A DNA stretch of 64,000 nucleotides from assembly GCA_030141605.1 (NCBI GenBank), contig JAQGDQ010000480.1:1-64000 (forward strand), written 5' to 3'. The stretch comes from Tubiluchus corallicola (lineage: Eukaryota; Priapulida; Priapulimorpha; Priapulimorphida; Tubiluchidae). Below the pieces are notes generated by a model. The model had not been told where the DNA came from, did no database searches, and saw nothing but the letters and a program-made list of their open reading frames with translations. This document shows positions 1-11,230 of the stretch, one piece after another; the stretch's first letter is position 1; each line of letters opens with the position of its first letter. The position numbers were made by a program, and so were the translations under genes.

Positions 1-1304
1 GTAAGGACCCAGGTTAAATCATAGAGCCGTACTTTAACTTGCAGATAAACATTAAGCTTTATTTTCATATTTTGACACCAGCTTCCCTTTACTTATGTTC
101 ACTAAATGTAAATTGTTTCTAGATTGTTATGATCAACTAGGTAATACTATTTGTTAGTTTAGGGAAGGTTATCCCCCCCCTGGGTTGGGTTAAACGTGTA
201 ACTGTACGTTTGTGCATTTAATCGGATTGAAGCCAAACACATAGATTTCTGTACGTTCATGACACAGATTTCACGGACAGGATATGCAACTTGAGTTTGG
301 TTGGTGAAACTGCGTTTTTACGTTTTACCTGATTGTCTATTAGCTGACGTTTGAAAGCTAATGATCTATTTGTGGTGGTGGAAGATGTCCACTCATTGGT
401 TTACATGGCTTTGCTGATCTTACCATGCTGGGAAGATGTCGTCTCGGATCATGTGAGAGCACCGTCGTGCAGTTGGAAAGGTGCCCAGCTCGATAGTCCA
501 TCGCATGGGACGGAGAAGTCGTCACTACCCGGGTAGGAACTTTATGCCAATAAACCGGGAAGCAAAGGTACCTGTTTATTTACGTTATCGTTAATTGGCG
601 CCTGAGGGAGAACTTGTTTTGATGTGAATTTCCGAGCGCATGTATGCCTACAGCTCCGTTCACACGTCACCCTTTTGTTAGACTTACGTTTTTACATTTA
701 GCTACGTTTCTCTCAGACTTTTTGCGTCGTTACTGTGGGAGTCGTGAACCCGTTACATGAAGTCAGAACCATACTTCAGTCGTTCTAAAGGACTCTGACC
801 GCAAACTACACTTGTCTGGTGAAGATATTATGCTAGCGTACGCATTTTGGGGTGGCTGGTAGAGTAAGTAGGAACCCTTTAAATAGTTAGTAAAACTGTA
901 TGATTTTTGTATGTTTTGTCATTGCATTTATTTCATGCCATGCTGTTTAGTAGCGTTTTCAGATTAGCTTTTGTTTATTACTAATTTCCATTGTTTACAA
1001 AAGCTCAATTATACAACTGTTTTTGTTTGTGTCATTAAACTTAATATTTTGTCATTTATTCGACTGGTTACAGTTTGGCTTTTAGGGTATAGATGGAAAG
1101 CCTGTTTTTGATCAATCCCACCACAAAAGAATCCATGCTATTTAGGTAGAGCCCCCGTAGAGTCTGCCTACGCTCAGCTATTGTCTGTTTCTTTAGTGGG
1201 CAGTCGGTTAGTGCCCCTAGCTCGGCCAAGGAACTGATCGAACTTAGCAGCGACTACCATTAATTGGCCCCTATGGTCTGCCCCTGTATGCACGGGCCAT
1301 TACA
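1..1304 (+). repeat. 5' LTR
   Basis: It aligns end to end with 6958-8263. The full LTR starts TGTAA and ends TTACA, a perfect 5-bp terminal inverted repeat; the first T would be at position 0. An AATAAA lies at 549-554 and could be the polyadenylation signal. A short 61-codon reading frame (351-536) is present in both LTRs but resembles nothing known. Confidence 0.95.
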
Positions 1305-1306
1305 GA

Positions 1307-1325
1307 TGGTGGCAGCGGTGGGATT
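1307..1325 (+). other. Primer-binding site complementary to tRNA-Leu 3' end
   Basis: Starting two bases after the 5' LTR, TGGTGGCAGCGGTGGGATT is complementary to the CCA-terminated 3' end of animal tRNA-Leu (AAG/TAG isoacceptors), as I recall that tRNA sequence. The match runs for 18-19 bases from the TGG complementary to CCA, then stops. Confidence 0.8.
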
Positions 1326-1731
1326 GATTTAATCAGGTTTTCTACTCTGTGCGTTTATTTCAAAAATTTAAGTTTAATACAAAGACCTTGGGAAGAAATT
1401 TAGCACTCGCACAAGAAAGTAGGTGCGAGAAACTAGGTCACTTTACACTTATATTTCAGTTCTCTAACATTACGCTGAACGTATAACAGGTTTAGTTGTT
1501 ATAACTTTGTGCAGTATTACGGTAATACGAAATTTTTGCTGCGCTTTAACGTACTTTGTTCTCGTGGCTTCCATAGCAAAATCTTGTTGCAGTTATAGAA
1601 GCCAAGAGTTGTGCAGAATCCGCTGTCGCGAATTACACAATTTAAACAATTCGCACGGTTGACATTGCTTGGCAAAAGTCGAATAATAAATTTATTCACA
1701 CTCACAGTATTATAATACTACATTAATAAAC

Positions 1732-4700
1732 ATGGGAGACGAAGACAATATTTATACAAGAGAACAGTTGGACATTTTGCCAATGTCCGAGCTTCGAGAA
1801 ATAGCTAGATCATTGGGTATGATCTCTTTGTCCAATAGGCGGGTAGTTCTTATTGACACAATATTAGAAATTCAGGCCCAGCGCCTATTGCCATCGGAAT
1901 CCCAACAAGGAATGGTTTCGCCCGTCACTACATTGTTGTCAGCAGTGCAACAGACAGTCGAGAAAGCACAAGCTACGAGGTTAGCGCCGCCCTCTCCCGA
2001 CTTGAGTCCGCCACAGCTTACCTTGCACCAAACACCAACAAAACAGCTTAGCGATCCTAGCACACAAATAACTACTAGTAATGAGAGAAGCACGTATGAT
2101 TTAACGGGTTTGCCCCCAGATGATAAAGTCAAATTAATTTTACAACTGGAGGAGTCCAGAGCGAGAGAGAGAGAGTTAGCGAGAGACAGAGAATGGCAGG
2201 TGCGTGAATTAGAGATAAAGGAACGTCAACGGGAGCGTGAAGAAAGGAGGATGGAGAGAGAGTGGGAAGCAATGCAGGAAAGCAAAAGACATGACAGAGA
2301 GTTGCAAAGAGCACGTCTTTCATTAAATACATCAAACGCAAATGCAAACTCTACATCTACTGAATCCACACAGTATATTAAACTCAAAGTGCGACCTTTT
2401 AAGGAAGGTCAAGGTGAGTCGATCCTGGAGTACTTGACTTATTATGAGCGTTGTTGCCAAGTGAATGATATACCAAGGTCACAGTGGTGTTGTTCTCTTG
2501 CCCCTCACCTCTCGGGTAAGGCTAGTTACGCCTTCCAACTTATTGAAGGGGATGATATTCGTTCTTATACCAAAGTCAAGGAAGCCATTCTTGCAGCTTA
2601 TATGGTGACTCCTGAGAGTTACCGCATAGCGTTTAGGGACCTTTCTAAACGTAAAGATGAGACGTGTACGCAGACAGTGGTACGTCTCAGGCAGAGCCTA
2701 CGGGACTGGGCAGATGCTATGTCGGTCACTAGTAAAGATCAGGCCCTAGATTTAATAGCCTATGAGCATTTCATGACAATAATCCCTGCAGAGGTCGCTT
2801 TGTGGCTGAAGAAAAATAGCATCTACAAACTGGACGAAGCCGCCCAAAAAGCTGATGCTTACATTTCAGCCCAGAATCCCAGAGCAACCTCTATTAAATT
2901 CTCTCCATCATCAGTAAACCGTAAACCTGATGTAAAACCTGCAACACACAAGGGAGGAACTGCACCAGCCAGGGTGCAATGTTACCATTGTGGCCAGCAG
3001 GGCCATTATTCTTCCTCTTGCCCAAGAAAGAAGGTCTCTCCTACTGAAAGGCCTAGATTAGCACCTAGTGTGAGAGACAAACCGTCATACAAACAACTTT
3101 TGGTCCCTTGTGCTCCAGATATGTCGGCTTTAGTCACTGCTGGAGCAGGAACCGAAGAGTGTGTGTCTGGTCAACCATATTTTCGAGCCGTCTTGAATGG
3201 AAAAGACGTCACCGGGTTGCGAGACACTGGAGCCTCAAAGTCTGTTGTCCACCCAGACCATGTCCACCCTGAACAATACGTGAAAGGTTTGTCCAACCAA
3301 CTGTCTTGCATACATAACTGTGACAAATCTTGTCCCGTTGCTATTGTTGAAATAGAATCGCCTTACGCTACAGGTTATCTGACAGCCACAGTCGCAGTTG
3401 ATTGTCCAGTTCCACTATTATTGGGCAATGACTTTGAAACTGAAATCTCTCCATTTTTGTCAAAGAAAGACAAATCTAGTGGGACAAACAAGCAACAACC
3501 CAAGCAAACTGGGAAAGCTCCCACACTCAGAAACCAACCATTGACTTCGGGTGAAGGTCGGGAGACACCCAAGTTGTACTCTCAGGTAGTTCAGTCTACT
3601 GAGCAAAAGAGCATGTCTGCCCCTCAACTCAGTTGGGAACCTCAGACTGTTGCTGATGCAGACGCTACAAAATTTGTTGCATTCCCGATAGTAACGAGAG
3701 CTAAGGCAAGGGCTCTAACTGAACAAGGAAAACATGATGCAGAAATACAGCACCAAGCTAGTTCTGATACACTCCTACCTGTCTTAAATGAGAAACAGGC
3801 TAGGAAACAACAGAACCTTGCAGAATTGGTGCAAAGAGAACACTTAATAAGTGAACAGAAAAATGATGTTACTTTGCGCAACTTATTTGACCATGTGCAA
3901 GCAGAGGCTGAATGCAAAACCCAGAAGGCTGGCTACTTTTTAAAGCAAGGAGTACTTCACACAGTGCGCCGTAATGCAAGAGGAGGCCACACGGACCTTC
4001 TAGTAGTACCCTCAGTCCGTCGTCAGCAAGTGCTCGAGCTTGCCCATGACAAACTGCCAGCTGCACATCAAGGGATGCGCAAGACCATTGATCGGGTCTT
4101 ATCCCAATATTATTGGCCCAAAGTCTTGAGTGACATTAAGGCATATGTCAAGTCATGTTTAGCCTGTCAAAGAGCATCTAAACGTAGGACTGCCGACAGA
4201 GCTCCACTCAAGCCTTTGCCAATAGTAAAGGAGCCATTTGCGCAGATCTGCATAGACCTAATTGGCCCTTTACCGAGAACACGCTCTGGTCATAAGTATG
4301 CTTTGGTCATCGTCGATCAAGCAACCCGATATCCGGATGCCTACCCCCTCAAATCAGAGTCAGCAGAATGTGTTGCACAGGCTCTCCTCCAATTTATTTG
4401 TAGGCATGGCATACCCAAAGAAATATTATCAGATCGTGGTGCTCAATTCACTTCGACTCTCATCATGAAGCTTGAAGATGCTTTAGGTATTAAAGGAATG
4501 TTTGCAACACCTTACCATCCGATGACACAGGGTGTCACGGAAAAATTTAATGACTCACTCAAGAGTTCCATAAGGAAGTTGCTACAAACTCAACGTACCT
4601 TTGAATGGGATGAATTAATCCCGTTTGTACTCTTTGCCTATAGAGAGACACCCCAAGCTTCTTTAAAGTATAGCCCATTCGAACTAGTATATGGCTTCCC

Positions 4701-4983
4701 AGTTCGAGGCCCAATGTCAGCCCTGCGAAGAAGATGGGGTTGTACAGACCCTCCATCATATGACAATGTTGATAACTATGTTGATAGGGTCATCAATGAA
4801 TTAGAGCAATCCACCGAGGAAGCTCACCAGGCCTTAAACCAGGCCAAACTAGCCCAAAAAAGATGGTACGACAAAGTATCATCTGCTCGCTCATTGGAAA
4901 TCGGACAAGAGGTGTTAGTTTTATTACCATCTTCCCAGAAAAAAATTAAATCGAATCTGGCAGGGCCCCTACCAAGTGGTTGA
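1732..4983 (+). CDS. Gag-protease-integrase polyprotein (ORF1)
   Basis: This 1083-residue ORF encodes the structural and integration proteins. Residues about 12-46 resemble a SAP-type helix-loop-helix (LPMSELREIARSLG). Residues 130-200 are a highly charged Arg/Glu coiled coil, followed by a capsid-like region at about 210-380. A CCHC zinc knuckle (CX2CX4HX4C) is at 417-430 and the aspartic protease DTG at 498-500. The integrase has an HHCC zinc finger (H772, H779, C809, C812) and a D842-D901-E937 catalytic triad with the D,D35E spacing. The ORF ends inside the integrase C-terminal GPY/F module, and the rest of that module continues in the +1 frame at the start of ORF2. The start is the first ATG after the leader. 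All catalytic residues are present. Confidence 0.93.
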   Translation: MGDEDNIYTREQLDILPMSELREIARSLGMISLSNRRVVLIDTILEIQAQRLLPSESQQGMVSPVTTLLSAVQQTVEKAQATRLAPPSPDLSPPQLTLHQTPTKQLSDPSTQITTSNERSTYDLTGLPPDDKVKLILQLEESRARERELARDREWQVRELEIKERQREREERRMEREWEAMQESKRHDRELQRARLSLNTSNANANSTSTESTQYIKLKVRPFKEGQGESILEYLTYYERCCQVNDIPRSQWCCSLAPHLSGKASYAFQLIEGDDIRSYTKVKEAILAAYMVTPESYRIAFRDLSKRKDETCTQTVVRLRQSLRDWADAMSVTSKDQALDLIAYEHFMTIIPAEVALWLKKNSIYKLDEAAQKADAYISAQNPRATSIKFSPSSVNRKPDVKPATHKGGTAPARVQCYHCGQQGHYSSSCPRKKVSPTERPRLAPSVRDKPSYKQLLVPCAPDMSALVTAGAGTEECVSGQPYFRAVLNGKDVTGLRDTGASKSVVHPDHVHPEQYVKGLSNQLSCIHNCDKSCPVAIVEIESPYATGYLTATVAVDCPVPLLLGNDFETEISPFLSKKDKSSGTNKQQPKQTGKAPTLRNQPLTSGEGRETPKLYSQVVQSTEQKSMSAPQLSWEPQTVADADATKFVAFPIVTRAKARALTEQGKHDAEIQHQASSDTLLPVLNEKQARKQQNLAELVQREHLISEQKNDVTLRNLFDHVQAEAECKTQKAGYFLKQGVLHTVRRNARGGHTDLLVVPSVRRQQVLELAHDKLPAAHQGMRKTIDRVLSQYYWPKVLSDIKAYVKSCLACQRASKRRTADRAPLKPLPIVKEPFAQICIDLIGPLPRTRSGHKYALVIVDQATRYPDAYPLKSESAECVAQALLQFICRHGIPKEILSDRGAQFTSTLIMKLEDALGIKGMFATPYHPMTQGVTEKFNDSLKSSIRKLLQTQRTFEWDELIPFVLFAYRETPQASLKYSPFELVYGFPVRGPMSALRRRWGCTDPPSYDNVDNYVDRVINELEQSTEEAHQALNQAKLAQKRWYDKVSSARSLEIGQEVLVLLPSSQKKIKSNLAGPLPSG

Positions 4984-6658
4984 CAAGTTGTCAGATCATA
5001 CTTATAAAGTTCAGATTTCCAAACCTGGTGTAAAAGTACATACAAGGACGTTTCACATAAACTTATTAAAGCCTTTGGTGAAACGTTCAGAGAGCATAGC
5101 TCTGTTTTCCAAATGCCAACAGTCAGATCTGGCATTTCCAGGGGTAGATGACCTGTCTCCAAGTTATGATGAGGGAGAATTGGCTCCTACCCCTATGCAG
5201 GCAGCTCAACTCCCTGAAGTTGCTTTCTTACCCCCAGCGATACAAACTCAATTCGCCACCGATGTGGAGATACCAGAGCACCTAACCAAACAACAATCTT
5301 GCCAACTTAGTCAGCTTCTACAAAAGCATGCTGACATTTTCTCAGACATCCCAGGCCGAACCCATGTAACAGAGCACCATATCATTCTCTCAGATTGTAC
5401 TCCAGTGAACCAGCGAGCTTATCGCATCCCTCAATCTCGGAAAGAAATTGTCCGAAAAGAGATTATCGAGATGGAGAAGCTCGATGTAATTCAGAAATCC
5501 GACTCACCCTATGCTTCTCCTGCCATTTTAGTACCTAAGCAGGACCAAACCATTCGCTTTTGCATCGACTATCGTGCTGTGAATCGCAAGACACTTTTTG
5601 TCCAGTACGCAATGCCCAGGGTTGATGAGATGGTTGATGAATTGCACGGTTCAGAATGGATTTCCCACATTGATATGACTAAGGCATATTGGCAAATTCT
5701 TCTCGCCCAAGAATCCAGGCCAATTTCTGCCTTCATAACAGACTTTGGGAAATGGGAATTCAAGGCTATGCCTTTCGGATTACAGAATGCAGCCCAAACA
5801 TCTCAACAACTTATCGACATCCTTTTAGAAGATATCAACCAGCATGCAAGAGGTTTTACCGATGACATATGTGTCAAGTCGAACAATTGGGATGACCACC
5901 TCCGGCACCTTGAAACGGTCTTTTGTATTTTAAGAGCAGCACAACTTACTATTAAGCCAAAGAAATGTTTCCTCGCCCAACGAGAAACAGAGTTCCTAGA
6001 CTATGTGGTGGGGCGTAATCGTTTACGTCCTCAAGCAGAAAAGATTCAGACAATACAAAACTTTCCTCGTCCAGAGACGAAGACTCAAGTGAGAGCCTTC
6101 TTGTGCTTAGTGGGGTTTTACCGTAGATTCATCCCCCACTTTAGCCAAATTGCTCTACCTCTCTTTGAGCTAACTCAAAAGACCCAACCATCTACAGTCA
6201 CATGGTCGGCTGATCATGAACAGAGCTTTGTTACCCTGCGTGACTTTCTTACCTCAGATAGTGTACTCCATAGTCCGAATTTTAGTTTACCTTTCATCGT
6301 AACTACTGACGCGTCAATTCGGGGTTTGGGTGCTATCTTGAGTCAGGAACAGGAACCAGGCAATGAAGTTCCGATCACCTACCTCAGCCGTAAGCTTACG
6401 TCTGCTGAGAAGAACTACTCAGCTATTGAGCTGGAGCTCTTAAGTATTGTCCATGCTGTCGAGAAGTGGAACTACTATCTCGAAGGGCGTAAATTCATAA
6501 TACGCTGTGACCACTCCCCTTTGCAACATTTGCACAAAATGAGACACTCCAATCGGAGAATCTCAAGGTGGGCACTCATTCTGCAAAACTATTCTTTCAC
6601 TGTGGAACACCTACCTGGCAGAAAGAATGTGCCTGCTGACACATTATCACGCATGTAA
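4976..6658 (+). CDS. Reverse transcriptase-RNase H (ORF2)
   Basis: This 560-codon frame begins with the second half of the integrase GPY/F module, so it is read most naturally as a continuation of ORF1 by a +1 shift near 4964-4970; it has no ATG at its start. Reverse transcriptase follows: catalytic D233 (HIDMTKAYWQ) and the DD pair at 296-297, in the variant FTDD rather than the usual Y-x-DD. RNase H has D445, E485, D512 and D555 and ends about 300 nt before the 3' LTR. No integrase follows RNase H, unlike ordinary gypsy elements. The ORF is otherwise open, and the element could be active apart from the frame break. Confidence 0.92.
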   Translation: MVDKLSDHTYKVQISKPGVKVHTRTFHINLLKPLVKRSESIALFSKCQQSDLAFPGVDDLSPSYDEGELAPTPMQAAQLPEVAFLPPAIQTQFATDVEIPEHLTKQQSCQLSQLLQKHADIFSDIPGRTHVTEHHIILSDCTPVNQRAYRIPQSRKEIVRKEIIEMEKLDVIQKSDSPYASPAILVPKQDQTIRFCIDYRAVNRKTLFVQYAMPRVDEMVDELHGSEWISHIDMTKAYWQILLAQESRPISAFITDFGKWEFKAMPFGLQNAAQTSQQLIDILLEDINQHARGFTDDICVKSNNWDDHLRHLETVFCILRAAQLTIKPKKCFLAQRETEFLDYVVGRNRLRPQAEKIQTIQNFPRPETKTQVRAFLCLVGFYRRFIPHFSQIALPLFELTQKTQPSTVTWSADHEQSFVTLRDFLTSDSVLHSPNFSLPFIVTTDASIRGLGAILSQEQEPGNEVPITYLSRKLTSAEKNYSAIELELLSIVHAVEKWNYYLEGRKFIIRCDHSPLQHLHKMRHSNRRISRWALILQNYSFTVEHLPGRKNVPADTLSRM

Positions 6659-6944
6659 TCATATATGTCACAGTTATATATTTTTGCTAAAACACGATCA
6701 ACATTTTACATGACAAGTACAACATGCATATTTTGACATGTTCGAAACACAGCGGAGTACTGCGTGAATACCTAAGCTTTTGTTTGGGAGTACCCTTTTT
6801 TGTTCTTGATATTGAACAAGTCGAAACCGACTTATTTTGGTTCTGTTATAGTAAATATATTTGTTGATCTTTACCCAAAACTTCTTATAGTGCTGAAACC
6901 CTTACTATTTTGCAAGCCAAATATCGGTATTTCAGCACTCGTTT

Positions 6945-6953
6945 GAGAGGGGG
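6945..6953 (+). other. Polypurine tract
   Basis: GAGAGGGGG lies four bases before the 3' LTR, the expected place for the plus-strand primer of reverse transcription. Confidence 0.7.
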
Positions 6954-6957
6954 CCAT

Positions 6958-8263
6958 TGTAAGGACCCAGGTTAAATCATAGAGCCGTACTTTAACTTGC
7001 AGATAAACATTAAGCTTTATTTTCATATTTTGACACCAGCTTCCCTTTACTTATGTTCACTAAATGTAAATTGTTTCTAGATTGTTATGATCAACTAGGT
7101 AATACTATTTGTTAGTTTAGGGAAGGTTATCCCCCCCCCTGGGTTGGGTTAAACGTGTAACTGTACGTTTGTGCATTTAATCGGATTGAAGCCAAACACA
7201 TAGATTTCTGTACGTTCATGACACAGATTTCACGGACAGGATATGCAACTTGAGTTTGGTTGGTGAAACTGCGTTTTTACGTTTTACCTGATTGTCTATT
7301 AGCTGACGTTTGAAAGCTAATGATCTATTTGTGGTGGTGGAAGATGTCCACTCATTGGTTTACATGGCTTTGCTGATCTTACCATGCTGGGAAGATGTCG
7401 TCTCGGATCATGTGAGAGCACCGTCGTGCAGTTGGAAAGGTGCCCAGCTCGATAGTCCATCGCATGGGACGGAGAAGTCGTCACTGCCCGGGTAGGAACT
7501 TTATGCCAATAAACCGGGAAGCAAAGGTACCTGTTTATTTACGTTATCGTTAATTGGCGCCTGAGGGAGAACTTGTTTTGATGTGAATTTCCGAGCGCAT
7601 GTATGCCTACAGCTCCGTTCACACGTCACCCTTTTGTTAGACTTACGTTTTTACATTTAGCTACGTTTCTCTCAGACTTTTTGCGTCGTTACTGTGGGAG
7701 TCGTGAACCTGTTACATGAAGTCAGAACCATACTTCAGTCGTTCTAAAGGACTCTGACCGCAAACTACACTTGTCTGGAGACGATATTATGCTAGCGTAC
7801 GCATTTTGGGGTGGCTGGTAGAGTAAGTAGGAACCCTTTAAATAGTTAGGAAAACTGTATGATTTTTGTATGTTTTGTCATTGCATTTATTTCATGCCAT
7901 GCTGTTTAGTAGCGTTTTCAGATTAGCTTTTGTTTATTACTAATTTCCATTGTTTACAAAAGCTCAATTATACAACTGTTTTTGTTTGTGTCATTAAACT
8001 TAATATTTTGTCATTTATTCGACTGGTTACAGTTTGGCTTTTAGGGTATAGATGGAAAGCCTGTTTTTGATCAATCCCACCACAAAAGAATCCATGCTAT
8101 TTAGGTAGAGCCCCCGTAGAGTCTGCCTACGCTCAGCTATTGTCTGTTTCTTTAGTGGGCAGTCGGTTAGTGCCCCTAGCTCGGCCAAGGAACTGATCGA
8201 ACTTAGCAGCGACTACCATTAATTGGCCCCTATGGTCTGCCCCTGTATGCACGGGCCATTACA
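6958..8263 (+). repeat. 3' LTR
   Basis: It is 1306 bp, beginning TGTAAGG and ending CATTACA. It differs from the 5' LTR by a 9-C versus 8-C run and by about five single-base changes, for example around 7485, 7710, 7778-7781 and 7850. The following bases, TTCACATC, would be the right flank. Confidence 0.95.
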
Positions 8264-8613
8264 TTCACATCATGTTTTACATATAAGTTTCATCTTATAG
8301 GCATATTTATATATTCTGTATTTACGTTTGGGAGAATATATGAAATTTTTTGGGGTTCTAAGCAGCACTTTTCCACTAAGACACTGCTATCGTGCACAAT
8401 CAAGCACAGCAAACAAAGAATAGCGCAGAGGAAACGTTCAAGGTCTATTACTCTCTTAAACTTTTCGCACAATAATGAGTGCACAATCAACCCTTCTCAT
8501 GGTAGTGCCACTTTCTTATCCTCTAATGGCGGAACTAGTATCATTGTCCTCGCTTGCAGTGTTCCACATAAGAATAAAATTTGGATGCAACCAGTTTGGA
8601 ATAGAAAGAAAAT
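8264..8613. other. Unique sequence, nothing recognised
   Basis: This is the right flank of the retrotransposon. No convincing coding or RNA feature was seen. Confidence 0.5.
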
Positions 8614-8640
8614 GACAGACAGGCAGGCAGACAGACAGGC

Positions 8641-8725
<85 letters not shown>

Positions 8726-8754
8726 GTTAGAGAGAGAGAGACAGACAGGCACGC

Positions 8755-8839
<85 letters not shown>

Positions 8840-8983
8840 CAGACAGACAGACAGACAGACAGACAGATAGATAGATAGATAGATAGACAGATAGACAGAC
8901 AGACAGACAGACAGGCAGACAGACAGACAGGCAGACAGACAGATAGATAGACAAACAGACAAACAGACAAACAAATAGACAGG
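8614..8983. repeat. (CAGA)n microsatellite
   Basis: About 370 bp of CAGA units with GATA and CAAA variants. All six frames are open only because the repeat lacks stops; the predicted CLSV-type peptides are artefacts. Confidence 0.97.
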
Positions 8984-9650
8984 AAGTTTCTTAAGATCCT
9001 AGCGGTCGTACTGGGTCTTTGTATTGCCTTGACGTGATATTATAGTGTACATGTCTATTTGAATACTGATATTTGCGAAAAGCGAAAAATGAAGTAGCAG
9101 TATTTAAAAAAAGCAAGTCTGGTGTGGTACGTTGAAATCATTGCTGTGTCCTTAAATATTTAGCCTCCAAGAATTAAAATTTAGCTAACAATTTTATTTT
9201 TGAGGAAATGCATTTAGTGAAATAAGTGCTTTATTGTAGAAAATCGGCGTTGTAAAAATATATAGAGCGAATAAAACGTACTTAACGAGATGCCACGAAG
9301 AAATTTTACGTACGTTAATTAACACTAAATAGCTTAAGTGCAGTAAATTGACTAATGATTACAGGCATCCGCAAATTATATAATTAAGCGATTACAAAAC
9401 TCAAAGACGCGTTTGTTTTGTTATTGTTTTGTGATGCTTATCTGCTTTTACGTTATTCTCAGAAGTCAGCCAAACTAGATGCTAATTTGCACACACAGCA
9501 CATTATTTTTTAAACAGAGCGCACTGTTAGTCATTGTTCCAATTTAGATAAATTCCCCTTTCTTGTATTTCGAGATTGTCTTGGAATTAATTCGGGTGTG
9601 CCTAACTAGGTATGCGTCAAAGTAACTCTGGTGTATTAAATAAATGTTTA

Positions 9651-9786
9651 TCATCATCAGCATCACAGTCACCGCCACCACCGCCACCACCACCACTAAT
9701 TCCAACAACAACAACTACGTCATCATCATCATCATCATCATCATCATCGTCTTCTTCTTCTTCTTCTTCGTCATCGTCATCATCAG
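9651..9786. repeat. (CAT/CCA/TCT)n trinucleotide repeat
   Basis: A compound trinucleotide tract: CAT, then CCA/CAC, then ATC and TCT units. Confidence 0.9.
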
Positions 9787-10241
9787 GGACATTTTAAAAA
9801 TACACTAGGCAATTTGCGACACTGATTAATTATAAAATAATTATTTTAAACTAGACAGGAACGCAAAGATTGGGTTACTCGGTTTTTGAGTAATCCTCAA
9901 ACGCACACATTACAAAGACGATTGTAGGAGTATATGCAAGAATATTTTTATTCGCTCTTTTCTGCTGTTTTGCTTTATAACCTTGTGTATTTGCTGGTTT
10001 GTTTACTTTTTGCATTTTGCTCACTGTTTATTTGTTTGCTTGCTTGTTTTCTAGCTTCTCTATTTGTTTGCTTTCTGGCTACTCGCTTGTTAGTTTGCTC
10101 GTTTTTTCTTTCTGGCTTGCTTACATATTTTGCTTCATTTGTTTGCACCCTTAGTTGTTTATTTGCATGTATACATTATTATTGGCATAACAGTAAAATT
10201 AAATAAAATTATTTATTATTGGCATAAAGGAATGTGTAATA

Positions 10242-10608
10242 AGCCTTTTCAATTTCGCTACGGGCACGCGCAGTCGCTGTGGTCAAAGGTTAAGTGTTCC
10301 ACAGCAATGTATCTTAACTACAACCGTCATGTAATGTGTGGATAAAGCAATACCGCCTACCACATCAGTTCAGTAACTTCAGTTGTTTTACGTGGACTTT
10401 ACTTAATTATACATTAGTCTGTGCGTAGAGTGATTTACTATCAGGATCTTGGTTTAGAGCAAGAAAAATTGAACTAGTATGGTTCTAACTAGCTTTTTAA
10501 ACTATTATAGCTTGGATTGTGAGCCGTTGTCAAGTGTACACAAATGCGTTGTCTAGTTCAGTTAAACTTTTCACGATCATCATCAATCGCTAGAACTGCG
10601 AAAAGGCT
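10242..10608. mobile_element. MITE copy 1, TA-flanked
   Basis: It begins AGCCTTTTC and ends GAAAAGGCT, a perfect 9-bp terminal inverted repeat flanked by TA on both sides, as in Tc1/mariner-like MITEs. The body (367 bp) aligns along its length with 23742-24122 in the same orientation. No transposase is encoded. Confidence 0.8.
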
Positions 10609-11129
10609 TACTAATTGGTAATGTGGGTTTGCAAATTCATGTATGAAAATCGTGCCTCTTTAACAATTTGGCCTTTACATTTTAGATTTAGGAAGCTTTG
10701 CTAATTAAGTAAGCAATACTTCATTTTGGCATACAAAATTATTTTGTTAAATCAATCAGCTAACACAACATAATGCAATTAATACTCTACATAATGATTT
10801 CATAAGATCTGAGTACAGACAAATAAATAAAGTACATATCTGATTGTAAATTTAATGTCTGCACATACTCACTGCACTACATGACATTAGGCTGGTATCT
10901 ACCAAGTACTTCAAGAATCATCAAGATATTTATTATGAAATTCTTCGGTCAAATGTATTCACGTACCCTGTTAATTTGTAGTCACATTTGCATGGAACAT
11001 GGGGTATACTTAAACAGCCAAACAGCTATCAAGACCGCTCAACCACGACTACACTAGCGACGCTTCTGTCATTATCAGAAGATGAGTTTTGCATACATTT
11101 GTTTAGTAACTCTCCAATTTCTGGTGAAA

Positions 11130-11150
11130 TCATCCTCATCTTCGTCATTC

Positions 11151-11183
<33 letters not shown>

Positions 11184-11230
11184 ACAACAACAACAACAAC
11201 AGCAGCGTCATTGCCATCATCATCATCATT
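11130..11230. repeat. (CAT)n(CAA)n repeat
   Basis: Trinucleotide tract with ATC, CAA and CAT units. Confidence 0.9.

Larger units (their letters stand above)
1..8263 (+). mobile_element. Gmr1-like Ty3/gypsy LTR retrotransposon, near full length
   Basis: This is a complete LTR retrotransposon apart from the first T of the 5' LTR, which lies just outside the window. It has paired 1.3-kb LTRs, a primer-binding site, two long ORFs and a polypurine tract. The order of domains is Gag, protease, integrase, then reverse transcriptase and RNase H. The domain sequences are of Ty3/gypsy type, but the order is that of Ty1/copia. This combination is the hallmark of the Gmr1-like group known from deuterostomes. 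The two LTRs differ by about five substitutions and one C-run indel by eye, so the insertion is young. The target-site duplication cannot be tested because the left flank is missing. The element lies about 3.3 kb beyond the 3' end of the ACE gene. Confidence 0.93.

Noticed and set aside
351-536. Small 61-codon gene in the LTR
   Set aside because: It occurs in both LTRs as expected for repeat copies and has no recognisable product; the one difference between copies does not show selection.
8497-8974. Cys/Leu/Ser-rich proteins on both strands
   Set aside because: They are translations of the CAGA microsatellite.
8614-8983. CRISPR array
   Set aside because: This is a simple tetranucleotide repeat without spacers, in an animal genome.
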